Below, piece after piece: positions 1-5,970 of a DNA stretch of 12,634 nucleotides. The notes beneath the pieces are model-generated. The model had not been told where the DNA came from and ran no database searches. It saw only the letters and a list, made by a program, of their open reading frames with translations. This DNA comes from Acetobacteraceae bacterium (lineage in GTDB: Bacteria > Pseudomonadota > Alphaproteobacteria > Acetobacterales > Acetobacteraceae): assembly GCA_027306955.1 (NCBI GenBank), contig DAHUXX010000162.1, forward strand, positions 1-12,634, given 5' to 3'. Made by a program: the position numbers and the translations under genes. Positions within the stretch are counted from its first letter, which is position 1. Each line of letters begins with the position of its first letter.

Positions 1-391
1 CGGCCGCATGCGCCGCCCGCGCCAACGCCATCGCCTCCTCCACCGTCGGCGCCGTTGGCTTTTCGATATGAATATGCTTGCCCGCGGCGATCGCCCGGCG
101 CACCCGCTCCGGCCGCCCCGCGGTATTGGCGCAATCCATGAAGATCGCCGCCGGTCCCGCCAGCGCCTCATCGAGGCTCGTGGTCCAGCGCAGCCCGCCA
201 TGCACCTCGGCCAGCGCGCGCAGCTTCCCGCCATCCCGCCCCACCAGCAGCGGCTCGGGGATCAGCCTGTCGCCGCCGCGCAACACGAGCCCGCCCTCCG
301 CCGCGATCGCCAGCAGGTTCGCAAGGTGCTGCGTGGTGCCCATCCGCCCCGTGGCGCCGTTGATGATGACGCCGATGCGCCGTTCCGCCAT
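1..391 (-). CDS. Gfo/Idh/MocA family oxidoreductase, 5' part only
   Basis: Partial gene: 130 N-terminal residues are present and the rest lies beyond the left edge. Translation begins MAERRIGVIINGATGRMG, a beta strand followed by a glycine-rich NAD(P)-binding turn (about residues 5-18). Further on, around residues 107-112, it reads KHIHIEKP, which matches the EKP dinucleotide/substrate-site motif of the Gfo/Idh/MocA family. Members oxidise or reduce sugars, inositols and related polyols in the cytoplasm with NAD(P). The ATG at 391 is preceded by a strong Shine-Dalgarno stretch (GGGGGAGAA on the minus strand, about 397-405). It is divergent from the small exported protein at 536, with about 144 nt between them. 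The family call is firm; the substrate cannot be inferred, and the C-terminal domain that would carry specificity is not in view. Confidence 0.85.
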   Translation of the reverse strand, partial: MAERRIGVIINGATGRMGTTQHLANLLAIAAEGGLVLRGGDRLIPEPLLVGRDGGKLRALAEVHGGLRWTTSLDEALAGPAAIFMDCANTAGRPERVRRAIAAGKHIHIEKPTAPTVEEAMALARAAHAA

Positions 392-535
392 GCCGCTTCT
401 CCCCCGTGCGTCGCCACGCCTCGCCATGCCGGGCGCCGCCCGCCGCGGCCGACATCGACGCAGCATGGTCCCGTCGTGCTGGATCGTCTATTCTGCCGGC
501 GGTTTGCCACCCACTCGCAGCGCCGGAGCCGCACC

Positions 536-913
536 ATGAAACGCCTGCTTCCCGCCGCTCTCTTCCTGGTCCTTCCTGGCCTCGCCCTTCCCGGGCACGC
601 GCTCGCCGCCCCGCCCGCGGCGTTGCCCGCCGCCCCGGCCACGCCCACCTCGCCGGTGGTCGCCGCCTTCGTCAACGCCCGGCTGCGCGAGCCCATCGTC
701 AACGGCGACACCAACGCCGCCCGTGCCGCGATGCTCGCCGACGCCGAGAAGATCTGCGCTGCCCTGCAAGCCTCGCTCAACCTCGCCTGCGCGGTGAACA
801 ACATCCAGTTCAACGCCGGCCCGATGATGCGCGGCCCCTACGGCATGCAGCAACCCGCCGGACAGTTCCTGATCGGCAACGCGAACCTGCAGCTCCGGCC
901 GCAGGGCCAGTAA
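536..913 (+). CDS. small exported protein of unknown function
   Basis: 125 residues. The ATG at 536 is chosen because GGAG lies at 525-528, 7 nt upstream, and because it places a classical signal peptide at the N-terminus: MKRLL, then a hydrophobic Ala/Leu/Pro core, with likely cleavage after the HALA-A segment near residues 21-25. A Pro/Ala-rich linker (about 26-40) follows, then a small alpha/beta-looking domain. That domain has two cysteines, C74 and C85, which could form a periplasmic disulfide, and a C-terminus rich in Asn/Gln (GNANLQLRPQGQ). The upstream reading frame is open for 176 more codons, but that stretch is antisense to the oxidoreductase and lacks a signal. I do not recognise a family. 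Its 3' end converges on the SDR gene only 21 nt away, and I see no terminator in that gap. Confidence 0.7.
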   Translation: MKRLLPAALFLVLPGLALPGHALAAPPAALPAAPATPTSPVVAAFVNARLREPIVNGDTNAARAAMLADAEKICAALQASLNLACAVNNIQFNAGPMMRGPYGMQQPAGQFLIGNANLQLRPQGQ

Positions 914-934
914 GAGAGCAGCAGGGAACTTTTC

Positions 935-1747
935 TCACCCCGCTGGTTCGATGGCCTCAACCAGCGCGCCGACGTCGTGCGTGTCGGCCGGCCAGCGCGT
1001 CGCCGTTACCCGCTTGCCCGTGACACCGTCCGCCGCCGCGGAGACCAGCCACAACAGTGGCGCCACGACGATCGCGGGGTCGAGCAGCTTCGCCCGCACC
1101 GCCTCCGCGACACCTTCGGGGATCATGCCCGTCGCCGTGGCACCTCCCGGCAGCAGCGCGTTCACCGTCACCCCCGTCCCCGCCAGGTCCTGCGCCCAGA
1201 TCGCGGTCTCGGACTCCAGTGCCGCCTTGGACGGGCCGTAAGGCGAGAAGCCCTTCCGGCGCATCGTCTCGCGGTTCATCGAGACGTTGACGATCCGCCC
1301 CCGCCGCGCCTTCAGCATCCACGGCACGGCGTGGCGCGCCATCAGGAACGGCCCGTTGACGTTGGTGTCCATCACCAGCCGCCACGTCTCGGCCTCCACC
1401 TCCCAGAACCGTGTCGGCTCCGTCATGAAATCCCGGCTGACATACTTCATGCCGCGCCCGGCATTGTTGACCAGGATGTCAAGCCGCCCGAACGCCTCGA
1501 TCGCCGCCGCCACGACGCCCCGGCAATCGTCCTCGCGCGTCACGTCGGCGAGCATCGGCACCACCTGGCCCGCCCCCTCCATCCGCTCCGCCTGCGCGAG
1601 CACCTCGTCGAGCTCGCCAGCCTCCCGCGCTGCCGTCGCGACCACGTGGATGCCCGCACCCGCGAGCCCCAGCACCATGGCGCGCCCCAGCCCCCGCCCG
1701 CCGCCAGTGACGATCGCGACATGGCTGGAATTCACAGGATCGACCAT
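935..1747 (-). CDS. SDR family NAD(P)-dependent oxidoreductase
   Basis: 270 residues, normal length for a classical short-chain dehydrogenase/reductase. Visible landmarks are the cofactor motif TGGGRGLG at residues 14-21, an acidic residue after strand 4 (D68 in LADVT), NNAG at 94-97, structural/catalytic N130, catalytic S156, and YGPSK with Y170 and K174. The full Asn-Ser-Tyr-Lys tetrad is therefore intact. A segment at 157-166 (MNRETMRRKG) sits between Ser and Tyr; the Ser-Tyr separation is one residue longer than in many classical members. The ATG at 1747 has GAAGGA a few bases upstream. It is the last gene of a minus-strand group, 74 nt after the TPR/ATP-grasp gene, and may be cotranscribed with it. 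The substrate is unknown; neither the cofactor preference nor the reaction can be fixed from the sequence. Confidence 0.92.
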   Translation of the reverse strand: MVDPVNSSHVAIVTGGGRGLGRAMVLGLAGAGIHVVATAAREAGELDEVLAQAERMEGAGQVVPMLADVTREDDCRGVVAAAIEAFGRLDILVNNAGRGMKYVSRDFMTEPTRFWEVEAETWRLVMDTNVNGPFLMARHAVPWMLKARRGRIVNVSMNRETMRRKGFSPYGPSKAALESETAIWAQDLAGTGVTVNALLPGGATATGMIPEGVAEAVRAKLLDPAIVVAPLLWLVSAAADGVTGKRVTATRWPADTHDVGALVEAIEPAG

Positions 1748-1821
1748 CGTCCTTCGCCTCCCTGCTGCCCCTGGCGCGCGATCCTAACGCCGCCTCCCGC
1801 CGAAGGCGACATGCGGGGCGC

Positions 1822-3261
1822 CTAGGCGCGCGCCGCCGCCTCGAGCATCGCGCCGAACCCCGCCTGGATGCGCCCGACGGCCTCGTTGCGATAGGAGAAC
1901 ATCGCGCCGTGCTCCGGGTGGACCAGCATCGGCGCATTCGCCTCGAAAACCAGCAGCCGCCCGTCCGCGAGGACGGAAAAATCGATTCCCCCGTAGTCCA
2001 GCCCCAGCCGCCGCCCGATCGCCACCAGCGCCCGCCAGGCCAGCTGCCCCAGCACCGCCGCGGGCTCGGCGAGAAACCGCCGCTCTTCCTCCCGCCGCGC
2101 CGCGTCCGCCGCCATCCCCGCGGTCCAGTGGTGCACCAGCCAGTTCCTTGAGATCGCGAGGTGATACGGATACACCGTGCCGGCCACCAAAATCGCCCGG
2201 TATTTGCGAAACCAGCCGTCCACGCTGGCGTAATCCACGAACGACGTCAGATACGCATCCCCTTCCGCCAGCGCCGCCGCGCACTCCACCCGCCGCACCC
2301 CCTCGCCACCGTGCGCGCCGAACGGCCGCGCCAGCAGCGGAAACCCCACCCGCGCCACCGCCTCCGCCACCGGACCCTCCGCCGCGCAGTGCCGGACCAC
2401 AGGCGGCACCAGCACGCCCGCGATCCCGGCGAGCAGCGCCGGCAGCCGGTCCCGCCGCGTTCGCGCCACAGCCTCGGGTGGGTTCAGGAGCCGCATGCCT
2501 CGCGCCGCCAGCCAGTCGCGCACCGTCCCCGGCAACTCCGCCGCCAGGTCCGGATCGCCCATGGCGTTGAACGCCACGTCGCCCCCGCCCGGCGCGTCCG
2601 TCGCCTGCGCGTATTCCACATACCACTCGACAAGTGTGTTCTCGTCACGCGGGAGAAGATGCCGGAGCGGAACATTTCCCGCCTCCGACCCCGCCAGCAC
2701 CAGCACCCGTCGCCGCGCCCGTGCCGCCTCGCGCACCAGCACCGCGCGCCCGCGATACGCCGCGTCCCGATGCCGCCGCGCCGCCTCGGGGTCCGTCCGC
2801 GCCAGCAGCGCCGCGAGGTTGCGATGCGCCGCCGCCAGGTCCGGGGCCAGCGTCAGCGCCGCACGCAGATGGACGCATGCCTCGTCCTCGCGTTCCAGCC
2901 GCGCCAGCACCGCGCCGAGATTGGCATGTGCCGCCGCGCCCGGCGCGATCGCCAGCACGCGGCGCAGGCATGCCTGCGCCTCCACCAGCCGGTCCGCCTC
3001 TGCCAGGCACAGCGCCTCGCTCGCCAGGATGCCGGCGCGTCCCGGCCACAGCGCGTCGACGCGTGCGAACGCCGCCGCCGCGTCCTCGAACCGCCCCAGC
3101 GCCTGCCGCGCCCGCGCCAGCACCAGCCACGCCAGCTGCTGCGCCGCGTCGCCGGCGAGCGTCATCTCCGCGGCTTCGGCCGCCTCCTCCAGCCGCCCCG
3201 CCTCCAGCAGCGACAAGGCATCGGGCGCGAGGGGCGCGGGCATGGTGTGCGAGCTGGGCAT
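1822..3261 (-). CDS. TPR-repeat protein with C-terminal ATP-grasp domain
   Basis: 479 residues from the ATG at 3261. Residues about 15-165 form four to five TPR-like helix pairs (for example LGRFEDAAAAFARVDALWP and AHANLGAVLARLEREDEACV), a protein-interaction scaffold. Residues about 185-475 look like a pre-ATP-grasp plus ATP-grasp ligase fold: FPLLARPFGAHGGEGV (about 307-322) corresponds to the glycine-rich nucleotide loop, though with Arg where Lys is usual; FRKYRAILV (351-359) and YPYHLAIS (364-371) follow; LDYGGIDFS (421-429) and LLVFEANAPM (436-445) carry the expected Mg ligands D427, E440 and N442. ATP-grasp enzymes join a carboxylate to an amine or thiol through an acyl-phosphate. The substrate is unknown. 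The start is uncertain: an in-frame GTG at 3321 lies 3 nt after the methyltransferase stop, and another ATG lies at 3243; none has a strong Shine-Dalgarno. There is no signal peptide, so it should be cytoplasmic. Confidence 0.82.
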   Translation of the reverse strand: MPSSHTMPAPLAPDALSLLEAGRLEEAAEAAEMTLAGDAAQQLAWLVLARARQALGRFEDAAAAFARVDALWPGRAGILASEALCLAEADRLVEAQACLRRVLAIAPGAAAHANLGAVLARLEREDEACVHLRAALTLAPDLAAAHRNLAALLARTDPEAARRHRDAAYRGRAVLVREAARARRRVLVLAGSEAGNVPLRHLLPRDENTLVEWYVEYAQATDAPGGGDVAFNAMGDPDLAAELPGTVRDWLAARGMRLLNPPEAVARTRRDRLPALLAGIAGVLVPPVVRHCAAEGPVAEAVARVGFPLLARPFGAHGGEGVRRVECAAALAEGDAYLTSFVDYASVDGWFRKYRAILVAGTVYPYHLAISRNWLVHHWTAGMAADAARREEERRFLAEPAAVLGQLAWRALVAIGRRLGLDYGGIDFSVLADGRLLVFEANAPMLVHPEHGAMFSYRNEAVGRIQAGFGAMLEAAARA

Positions 3262-3324
3262 GGCGCCGCCGAGCCTGCCGGCAAAACCTCGCCTTTCGGT
3301 AAACCCCGGCGCGGGGCCCACGCC

Positions 3325-3942
3325 TTAGCGGGGCCTGCGCGCCACCAGGTCGATCAGCGCCGACATTCCGGAATGCCCACTGCCTTCCTCGATTGTCGCG
3401 TCATAGGCTTCGAGCAGCTCGATCGTCATGCCCGCGAACGCCTCGCGCAGCATCGCCTCGGTGTAGAGGTTCTCCGCCACCTTCGGCCCACCCGTTCCGT
3501 AAGCGATCTGTTCCGGTCGGTAGCCTTCCAGCAACAGCAACCCGCCCGGCTTCAGCGCGCGCCGCATCCCCGCGAAGATCCGCTCGCGCAGCACCGGCCC
3601 CGCGAATTGGAAGAAGATCCCCACCACTGCGTCGAACGCCTGCTCCGGCCAGGTCCACTCCGCGAGATCGGCGAGCACGAAATCGAGCGTCACGCCCCGC
3701 TTCGCCGCCAGCCGCCTCGCCTTCTCCTGCCCCACCGGTGAGCCCTCGACCGCGGTCACCCGGATCCCCTGCTCGGCGAGCCACACTCCGTTGCGCCCCT
3801 CGCCGTCGGCCACCGAAAGCGCGGTCCGGCAGCCCGCCAGCCGCTCCTTCTGCCGCGCGAGGAACGCGTTCGGCCGCTCGCCGAAGACGTATTCCTCCTG
3901 CGCGAAACGTTTGTCCCACCGCGCGATCCCGGTATCGCTCAT
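3325..3942 (-). CDS. class I SAM-dependent methyltransferase
   Basis: 205 residues. The N-terminal block WDKRFAQEEYVFGERPN (9-25) and motif I ALSVADGEGRNGVWLA (41-56) place it with small TehB-like/Methyltransf_25 enzymes. An acidic residue at the end of strand 2 (E66 in VTAVEGS) would bind the SAM ribose, D92 in LADL lies near the adenine, and LKPGGLLLLEGY (130-141) is the typical post-core strand. The acceptor substrate cannot be told. The ATG at 3942 is preceded by GAGGGAGCGGGCGGG, an adequate ribosome site. It appears to be the first gene of a minus-strand group, ending 63 nt (or 3 nt, if the GTG start is used) before the TPR/ATP-grasp gene, so the two may act on the same molecule. TehB-type tellurite resistance is possible but is not supported by any neighbouring gene. 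Confidence 0.88.
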   Translation of the reverse strand: MSDTGIARWDKRFAQEEYVFGERPNAFLARQKERLAGCRTALSVADGEGRNGVWLAEQGIRVTAVEGSPVGQEKARRLAAKRGVTLDFVLADLAEWTWPEQAFDAVVGIFFQFAGPVLRERIFAGMRRALKPGGLLLLEGYRPEQIAYGTGGPKVAENLYTEAMLREAFAGMTIELLEAYDATIEEGSGHSGMSALIDLVARRPR

Positions 3943-3984
3943 CCCGCCCGCTCCCTCGGCCTGCCGCGCATCCTAGAGCAATTT

Positions 3985-4010
3985 CCGACCAGATAGCATC
4001 ATCTGGTCGG
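3985..4010. repeat. hairpin 1 (inner palindrome of unit A)
   Basis: Perfect 10-bp inverted repeat: CCGACCAGAT at 3985-3994 and ATCTGGTCGG at 4001-4010, around a 6-nt loop (AGCATC). No T-tract follows on either strand, and the site lies upstream of both flanking genes, so a terminator role is unlikely. Confidence 0.85.
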
Positions 4011-4015
4011 ACGTC

Positions 4016-4045
4016 TTGCTCTGGAAAACATAAATTCCAGAGCAA
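4016..4045. repeat. hairpin 2 (joint between the two units)
   Basis: Perfect 11-bp inverted repeat: TTGCTCTGGAA at 4016-4026 and TTCCAGAGCAA at 4035-4045, with an 8-nt A-rich loop. Its arms contain the right boundary of unit A and the left boundary of unit B, so the palindrome is formed across the junction. Confidence 0.85.
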
Positions 4046-4050
4046 CTTAT

Positions 4051-4091
4051 CCCCGATCTGTCTGAGCCGGACAGGTTCAGACAGATCGGGG
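4051..4091. repeat. hairpin 3 (inner palindrome of unit B)
   Basis: Perfect 15-bp inverted repeat: CCCCGATCTGTCTGA at 4051-4065 and TCAGACAGATCGGGG at 4077-4091. The stem can extend inward by two C:G pairs and one G.U pair to leave a 5-nt loop (GGACA, 4069-4073). It is the longest perfect palindrome I found in the window. Confidence 0.88.
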
Positions 4092-4233
4092 GTTGCTCGA
4101 GCGCCGCGGCGGCGTTCCCGACGAGGCCCCGCCCGCTCGTGCGTTGCCCGAAACCGCGGGACATGGCACGCTGCGCGCACCGCGGCCGTCACGACGCGGA
4201 AACACGTGAGACGAATTTCCCGCAACCCGTATC

Positions 4234-4240
4234 AGGGAGG
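4234..4240 (+). promoter_or_regulatory. Shine-Dalgarno that fixes a TTG start
   Basis: AGGGAGG is a near-perfect anti-16S match lying 5 nt before the TTG at 4246. It is the reason for accepting the rare TTG start of the secreted-repeat protein; no in-frame ATG exists before the signal peptide. Confidence 0.8.
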
Positions 4241-4245
4241 TTTCC

Positions 4246-4632
4246 TTGCGCTCGCTCCACCGTCTTTCGCTCGCCGCCGCCCTTGTCGTCGGCCTCGCCC
4301 CGCTGGCCCTCGCCGCGGCCCCCGCCCAGGTCGGGAACACCGCCATCGGCAAGGTGCTGGTCAACGCCAAGGGCATGACGCTGTACGAGTTTGCCAAGGA
4401 CGCCAGCGGCAAGTCCGCCTGCAACGGCCCCTGCGCCCAGCACTGGCCGCCGTTGCTCGACACGGGCGGCGGCACGCCCTCCGGCAACTGGAGCGTTATC
4501 ACCCGCAACGACGGCGCCAAGCAGTGGGCCTACAAGGGCCACCCGCTTTACACCTGGGTGGGCGACAGCAAGCCAGGCCAGACCAGCGGCAACGGCTTCC
4601 TCAACGGCGCGTGGGGCGTCGCCAGGCCCTGA
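4246..4632 (+). CDS. secreted-repeat protein (PF03640/COG4315-like)
   Basis: 128 residues with a TTG start. The N-terminal signal peptide (MRSLHRLSL, then an Ala/Leu/Val core, with likely cleavage near residues 22-25) sends it to the periplasm. The mature part has two copies of the short repeat that defines the family: GKVLVNAKGMTLYEFAKD (35-52) and, after SACNGPCAQHWPPL (57-70), QWAYKGHPLYTWVGD (93-107). C59 and C63 form a CxxxC pair next to a conserved WPP. No lipobox cysteine is seen, so the relative called 'lipoprotein' in this family is probably soluble here. The biochemical role is unknown in the family; it often occurs near redox, stress or ECF-sigma genes. Here it converges on the copper cluster, which is only a suggestive association. 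Confidence 0.88.
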   Translation: MRSLHRLSLAAALVVGLAPLALAAAPAQVGNTAIGKVLVNAKGMTLYEFAKDASGKSACNGPCAQHWPPLLDTGGGTPSGNWSVITRNDGAKQWAYKGHPLYTWVGDSKPGQTSGNGFLNGAWGVARP

Positions 4633-4651
4633 GCCGGCGCTCGCATCGCGA

Positions 4652-4676
4652 CGCGGGGCGGCTCGTCCGCCCCGCG
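4652..4676. terminator. GC-rich hairpin between convergent genes
   Basis: Perfect 10-bp inverted repeat, CGCGGGGCGG at 4652-4661 and CCGCCCCGCG at 4667-4676, with the loop CTCGT. It sits 20 nt after the stop of the secreted-repeat gene and 57 nt from the stop of the convergent SCO gene. There is no T-tract, so it would be a weak or Rho-assisted bidirectional terminator; placement is the main argument. Confidence 0.55.
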
Positions 4677-4732
4677 CTCGCGTGCCTCTCGCCTGCCCGC
4701 CCCGCCTGCCCGCCTGCCTGCCCGTCCCGGGC

Positions 4733-5323
4733 CTACCCACGCAGCAGACGCCGTAGCGCCGCCATCGCCTTGGTATCCGGCTCGCCATAGCTGATCAGCC
4801 CGTCGAGCTTCCCCTTCGCGGTCATCAGATAGATGAACGACGAATGGTCCATCGTGTAGCTGCCGCCGGGGATCGGCACTTTCTTGTAGTAAACCTTGTA
4901 GTCCCTGGCGATCGTCGCGATCTCGGCCGGCGTTCCGGTCAGCCCGATGATGTTCGGATCGAACCCCGAAAGATACTCCTTCATCTTCGCCGCCGTGTCG
5001 CGCGCCGGGTCGATGGTCACGAACACCGTCCGCAGCTTCGTCGCCTCCGGCCCCAGCGCGTGCAGCCAGGCGCTCATGTGCGTGAGCGTCGTCGGGCACA
5101 CCTCGGGGCAGAACGTGTAGCCGAAATAGATCATCGCCGGCTTGCCCAGGAGGTCGCGGCTGGTGAACCGCTTGCTGTTGTCGTCGACGAGGCTGAACGC
5201 GCCGCCCACGCCGCTGGTAAACGGCGAGGGCGGCGCGTTCTGCGTGATCATCAGATACTCGCCGATCCCGACCAGCGCCGCGGCGCCCGCCACCCCGACG
5301 CTCATGAAGAACCGCCGGTTCAT
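4733..5323 (-). CDS. SCO1/SenC family copper-binding protein
   Basis: 196 residues, usual length for bacterial SCO. The N-terminus MNRRFFMSVGVAG is followed by a hydrophobic stretch to about residue 27, so it is either a membrane anchor or, given RRFF, a Tat-like signal; the domain faces the periplasm. The thioredoxin-fold domain carries the copper motif FCPEVCP with C72 and C76, and the distal histidine H160 in MDHSSF, all three copper ligands. VTIDPARDT (102-110) is also typical. SCO proteins metallate or reduce the CuA site of cytochrome c oxidase. The ATG at 5323 overlaps the stop of the PCu(A)C gene by 4 nt (ATGA), so the two are translationally coupled. This pairing matches the known cooperation of SCO and PCu(A)C in CuA assembly. 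Confidence 0.95.
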   Translation of the reverse strand: MNRRFFMSVGVAGAAALVGIGEYLMITQNAPPSPFTSGVGGAFSLVDDNSKRFTSRDLLGKPAMIYFGYTFCPEVCPTTLTHMSAWLHALGPEATKLRTVFVTIDPARDTAAKMKEYLSGFDPNIIGLTGTPAEIATIARDYKVYYKKVPIPGGSYTMDHSSFIYLMTAKGKLDGLISYGEPDTKAMAALRRLLRG

Positions 5324-5895
5324 GGCTTTGCCGGGGCCTTGCCCGGCATCGCTCCCATCGTCATGCCCGGCATCGCCCCACCCGCCTGCCCGCCCGCCGC
5401 GGACCCGCCCGCCGCCGGCCCGTTCGCCACCGGCCCGTTTGCCACCGGCCCGTTCGCCACCGGAAACGACACGGCCACCTTGCCCGCATGCTTGAAGACC
5501 AGCGTCACCGGCACGCGCTCGCCCGGTTTGAACTCCTGCCTCGGCCCGATGATCATCAGGTGATAGCCGTCAGGAGCCAGCGTCACCGTCCTGCCCGGCG
5601 GGATCGCGAGTCCGCCTGGCACTGGCCGCATCTTCATCACCCCGTTGCCGGTCATCGACATCTCGTGCACCTGCACGCTCGCCGCATCCGGCGTCGTCGC
5701 CCCCACCAGGCGGTCCTCCGCCGCGCCGTGGTTGACGATGCTCAGATAGCCCGCCGCCGATGGCGCACCCGGCGGCGTCGGCCGCACCCAGGGCGAGGTG
5801 ATCGTGAGCGTCCCCAGCTGCACCGGCTGCGCGAAGGCAGAACCCGCCAGCATCATCGCGCCGGCCACCGCGAGCGCGCGCGTCATCTTCGTCAT
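5320..5895 (-). CDS. PCu(A)C-type periplasmic copper chaperone with repetitive Met-rich tail
   Basis: 191 residues. A signal peptide (about 1-22, ending AFAQ) leads to a compact cupredoxin-like domain. VHEMSM (76-81), GVMKMRPV (85-92) and YHLMII (111-116) supply the family's His/Met copper ligands, most likely H77, M79, M89, H112 and M114. Such proteins carry Cu(I) in the periplasm and load CuA of cytochrome oxidase, usually together with SCO, whose gene follows with a 4-nt overlap. The normal domain ends near residue 145. Beyond it is an unusual tail with three VANGP repeats and a final Met-rich patch, AMPGMTMGAMPG, that could bind extra copper. The ATG at 5895 is preferred over the in-frame ATG three codons later because AAGGA lies about 8 nt upstream. 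The DUF2946-like gene lies 75 nt upstream. Confidence 0.93.
   Translation of the reverse strand: MTKMTRALAVAGAMMLAGSAFAQPVQLGTLTITSPWVRPTPPGAPSAAGYLSIVNHGAAEDRLVGATTPDAASVQVHEMSMTGNGVMKMRPVPGGLAIPPGRTVTLAPDGYHLMIIGPRQEFKPGERVPVTLVFKHAGKVAVSFPVANGPVANGPVANGPAAGGSAAGGQAGGAMPGMTMGAMPGKAPAKP
5415..5463. repeat. 15-bp tandem repeat inside the copper-chaperone gene
   Basis: Three consecutive units of CCGGCCCGTTCGCCA (5415-5429, 5430-5444, 5445-5459) with a single C-to-T difference in the second, plus a 4-nt partial fourth. Read on the minus strand each encodes a permutation of VANGP. The period is a multiple of three, so gain or loss of a unit keeps the frame. Confidence 0.9.
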
Positions 5896-5970
5896 GATTC
5901 GTTCCTTATCCGAAACCGTGCGCCAGAGGGCGCGCCGACACCCAGCCCCGCGGGACCGGTACCCAACCCT

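Larger units (their letters stand above)
3973..4101. repeat. composite palindromic intergenic element (REP/MITE-like)
   Basis: The element is built from two units that each begin GAGCAA and end TTGCTC: unit A at 3976-4021 and unit B at 4040-4098. They are joined by an 18-nt linker at 4022-4039 that is itself part of a third palindrome. The outer edges CTAGAGCAA (3973-3981) and TTGCTCGAG (4093-4101) are inverted copies at 8 of 9 positions. It is less GC-rich than the surroundings and carries no open reading frame of note. It resembles the short palindromic repeats scattered between genes in many alphaproteobacteria; copy number cannot be judged from one window. Confidence 0.75.
3943..4245. other. 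divergent intergenic region
   Basis: This 303-nt non-coding stretch separates the divergent methyltransferase and secreted-repeat genes, so it must hold promoters for both. The only striking content is the palindromic element at 3973-4101. The remaining 4102-4233 is plain GC-rich sequence in which I can name no convincing -35/-10 pair. The Shine-Dalgarno for the plus-strand gene closes the region. Confidence 0.6.

Noticed and set aside
466..494. Possible promoter with TATTCT (489-494) upstream of the exported protein
   Set aside because: The -10-like hexamer has no acceptable -35 at proper spacing, so it may be chance.
8..535. N-terminal extension of the small exported protein back to position 8
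   Set aside because: It is antisense to the oxidoreductase, has an unnatural Arg/His-rich composition and would bury the signal peptide internally.
2161..3741. 526-codon plus-strand open frame opposite the TPR/ATP-grasp and methyltransferase genes
   Set aside because: It is Arg/His/Pro/Gln-rich and runs antisense across two genes with clear family motifs; in DNA this GC-rich, stop codons are scarce in the complementary frames.
4198..4230. GGAAAC and CGT resembling an extracytoplasmic-function sigma promoter before the secreted-repeat gene
   Set aside because: The implied transcription start would fall within the Shine-Dalgarno itself, leaving no usable leader.
5920..5933. Small hairpin GCGCC-AGAG-GGCGC between the DUF2946-like and PCu(A)C genes
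   Set aside because: A 5-bp stem is expected by chance in such GC-rich DNA, and there is no T-tract; it is not strong enough to call a terminator or operator.
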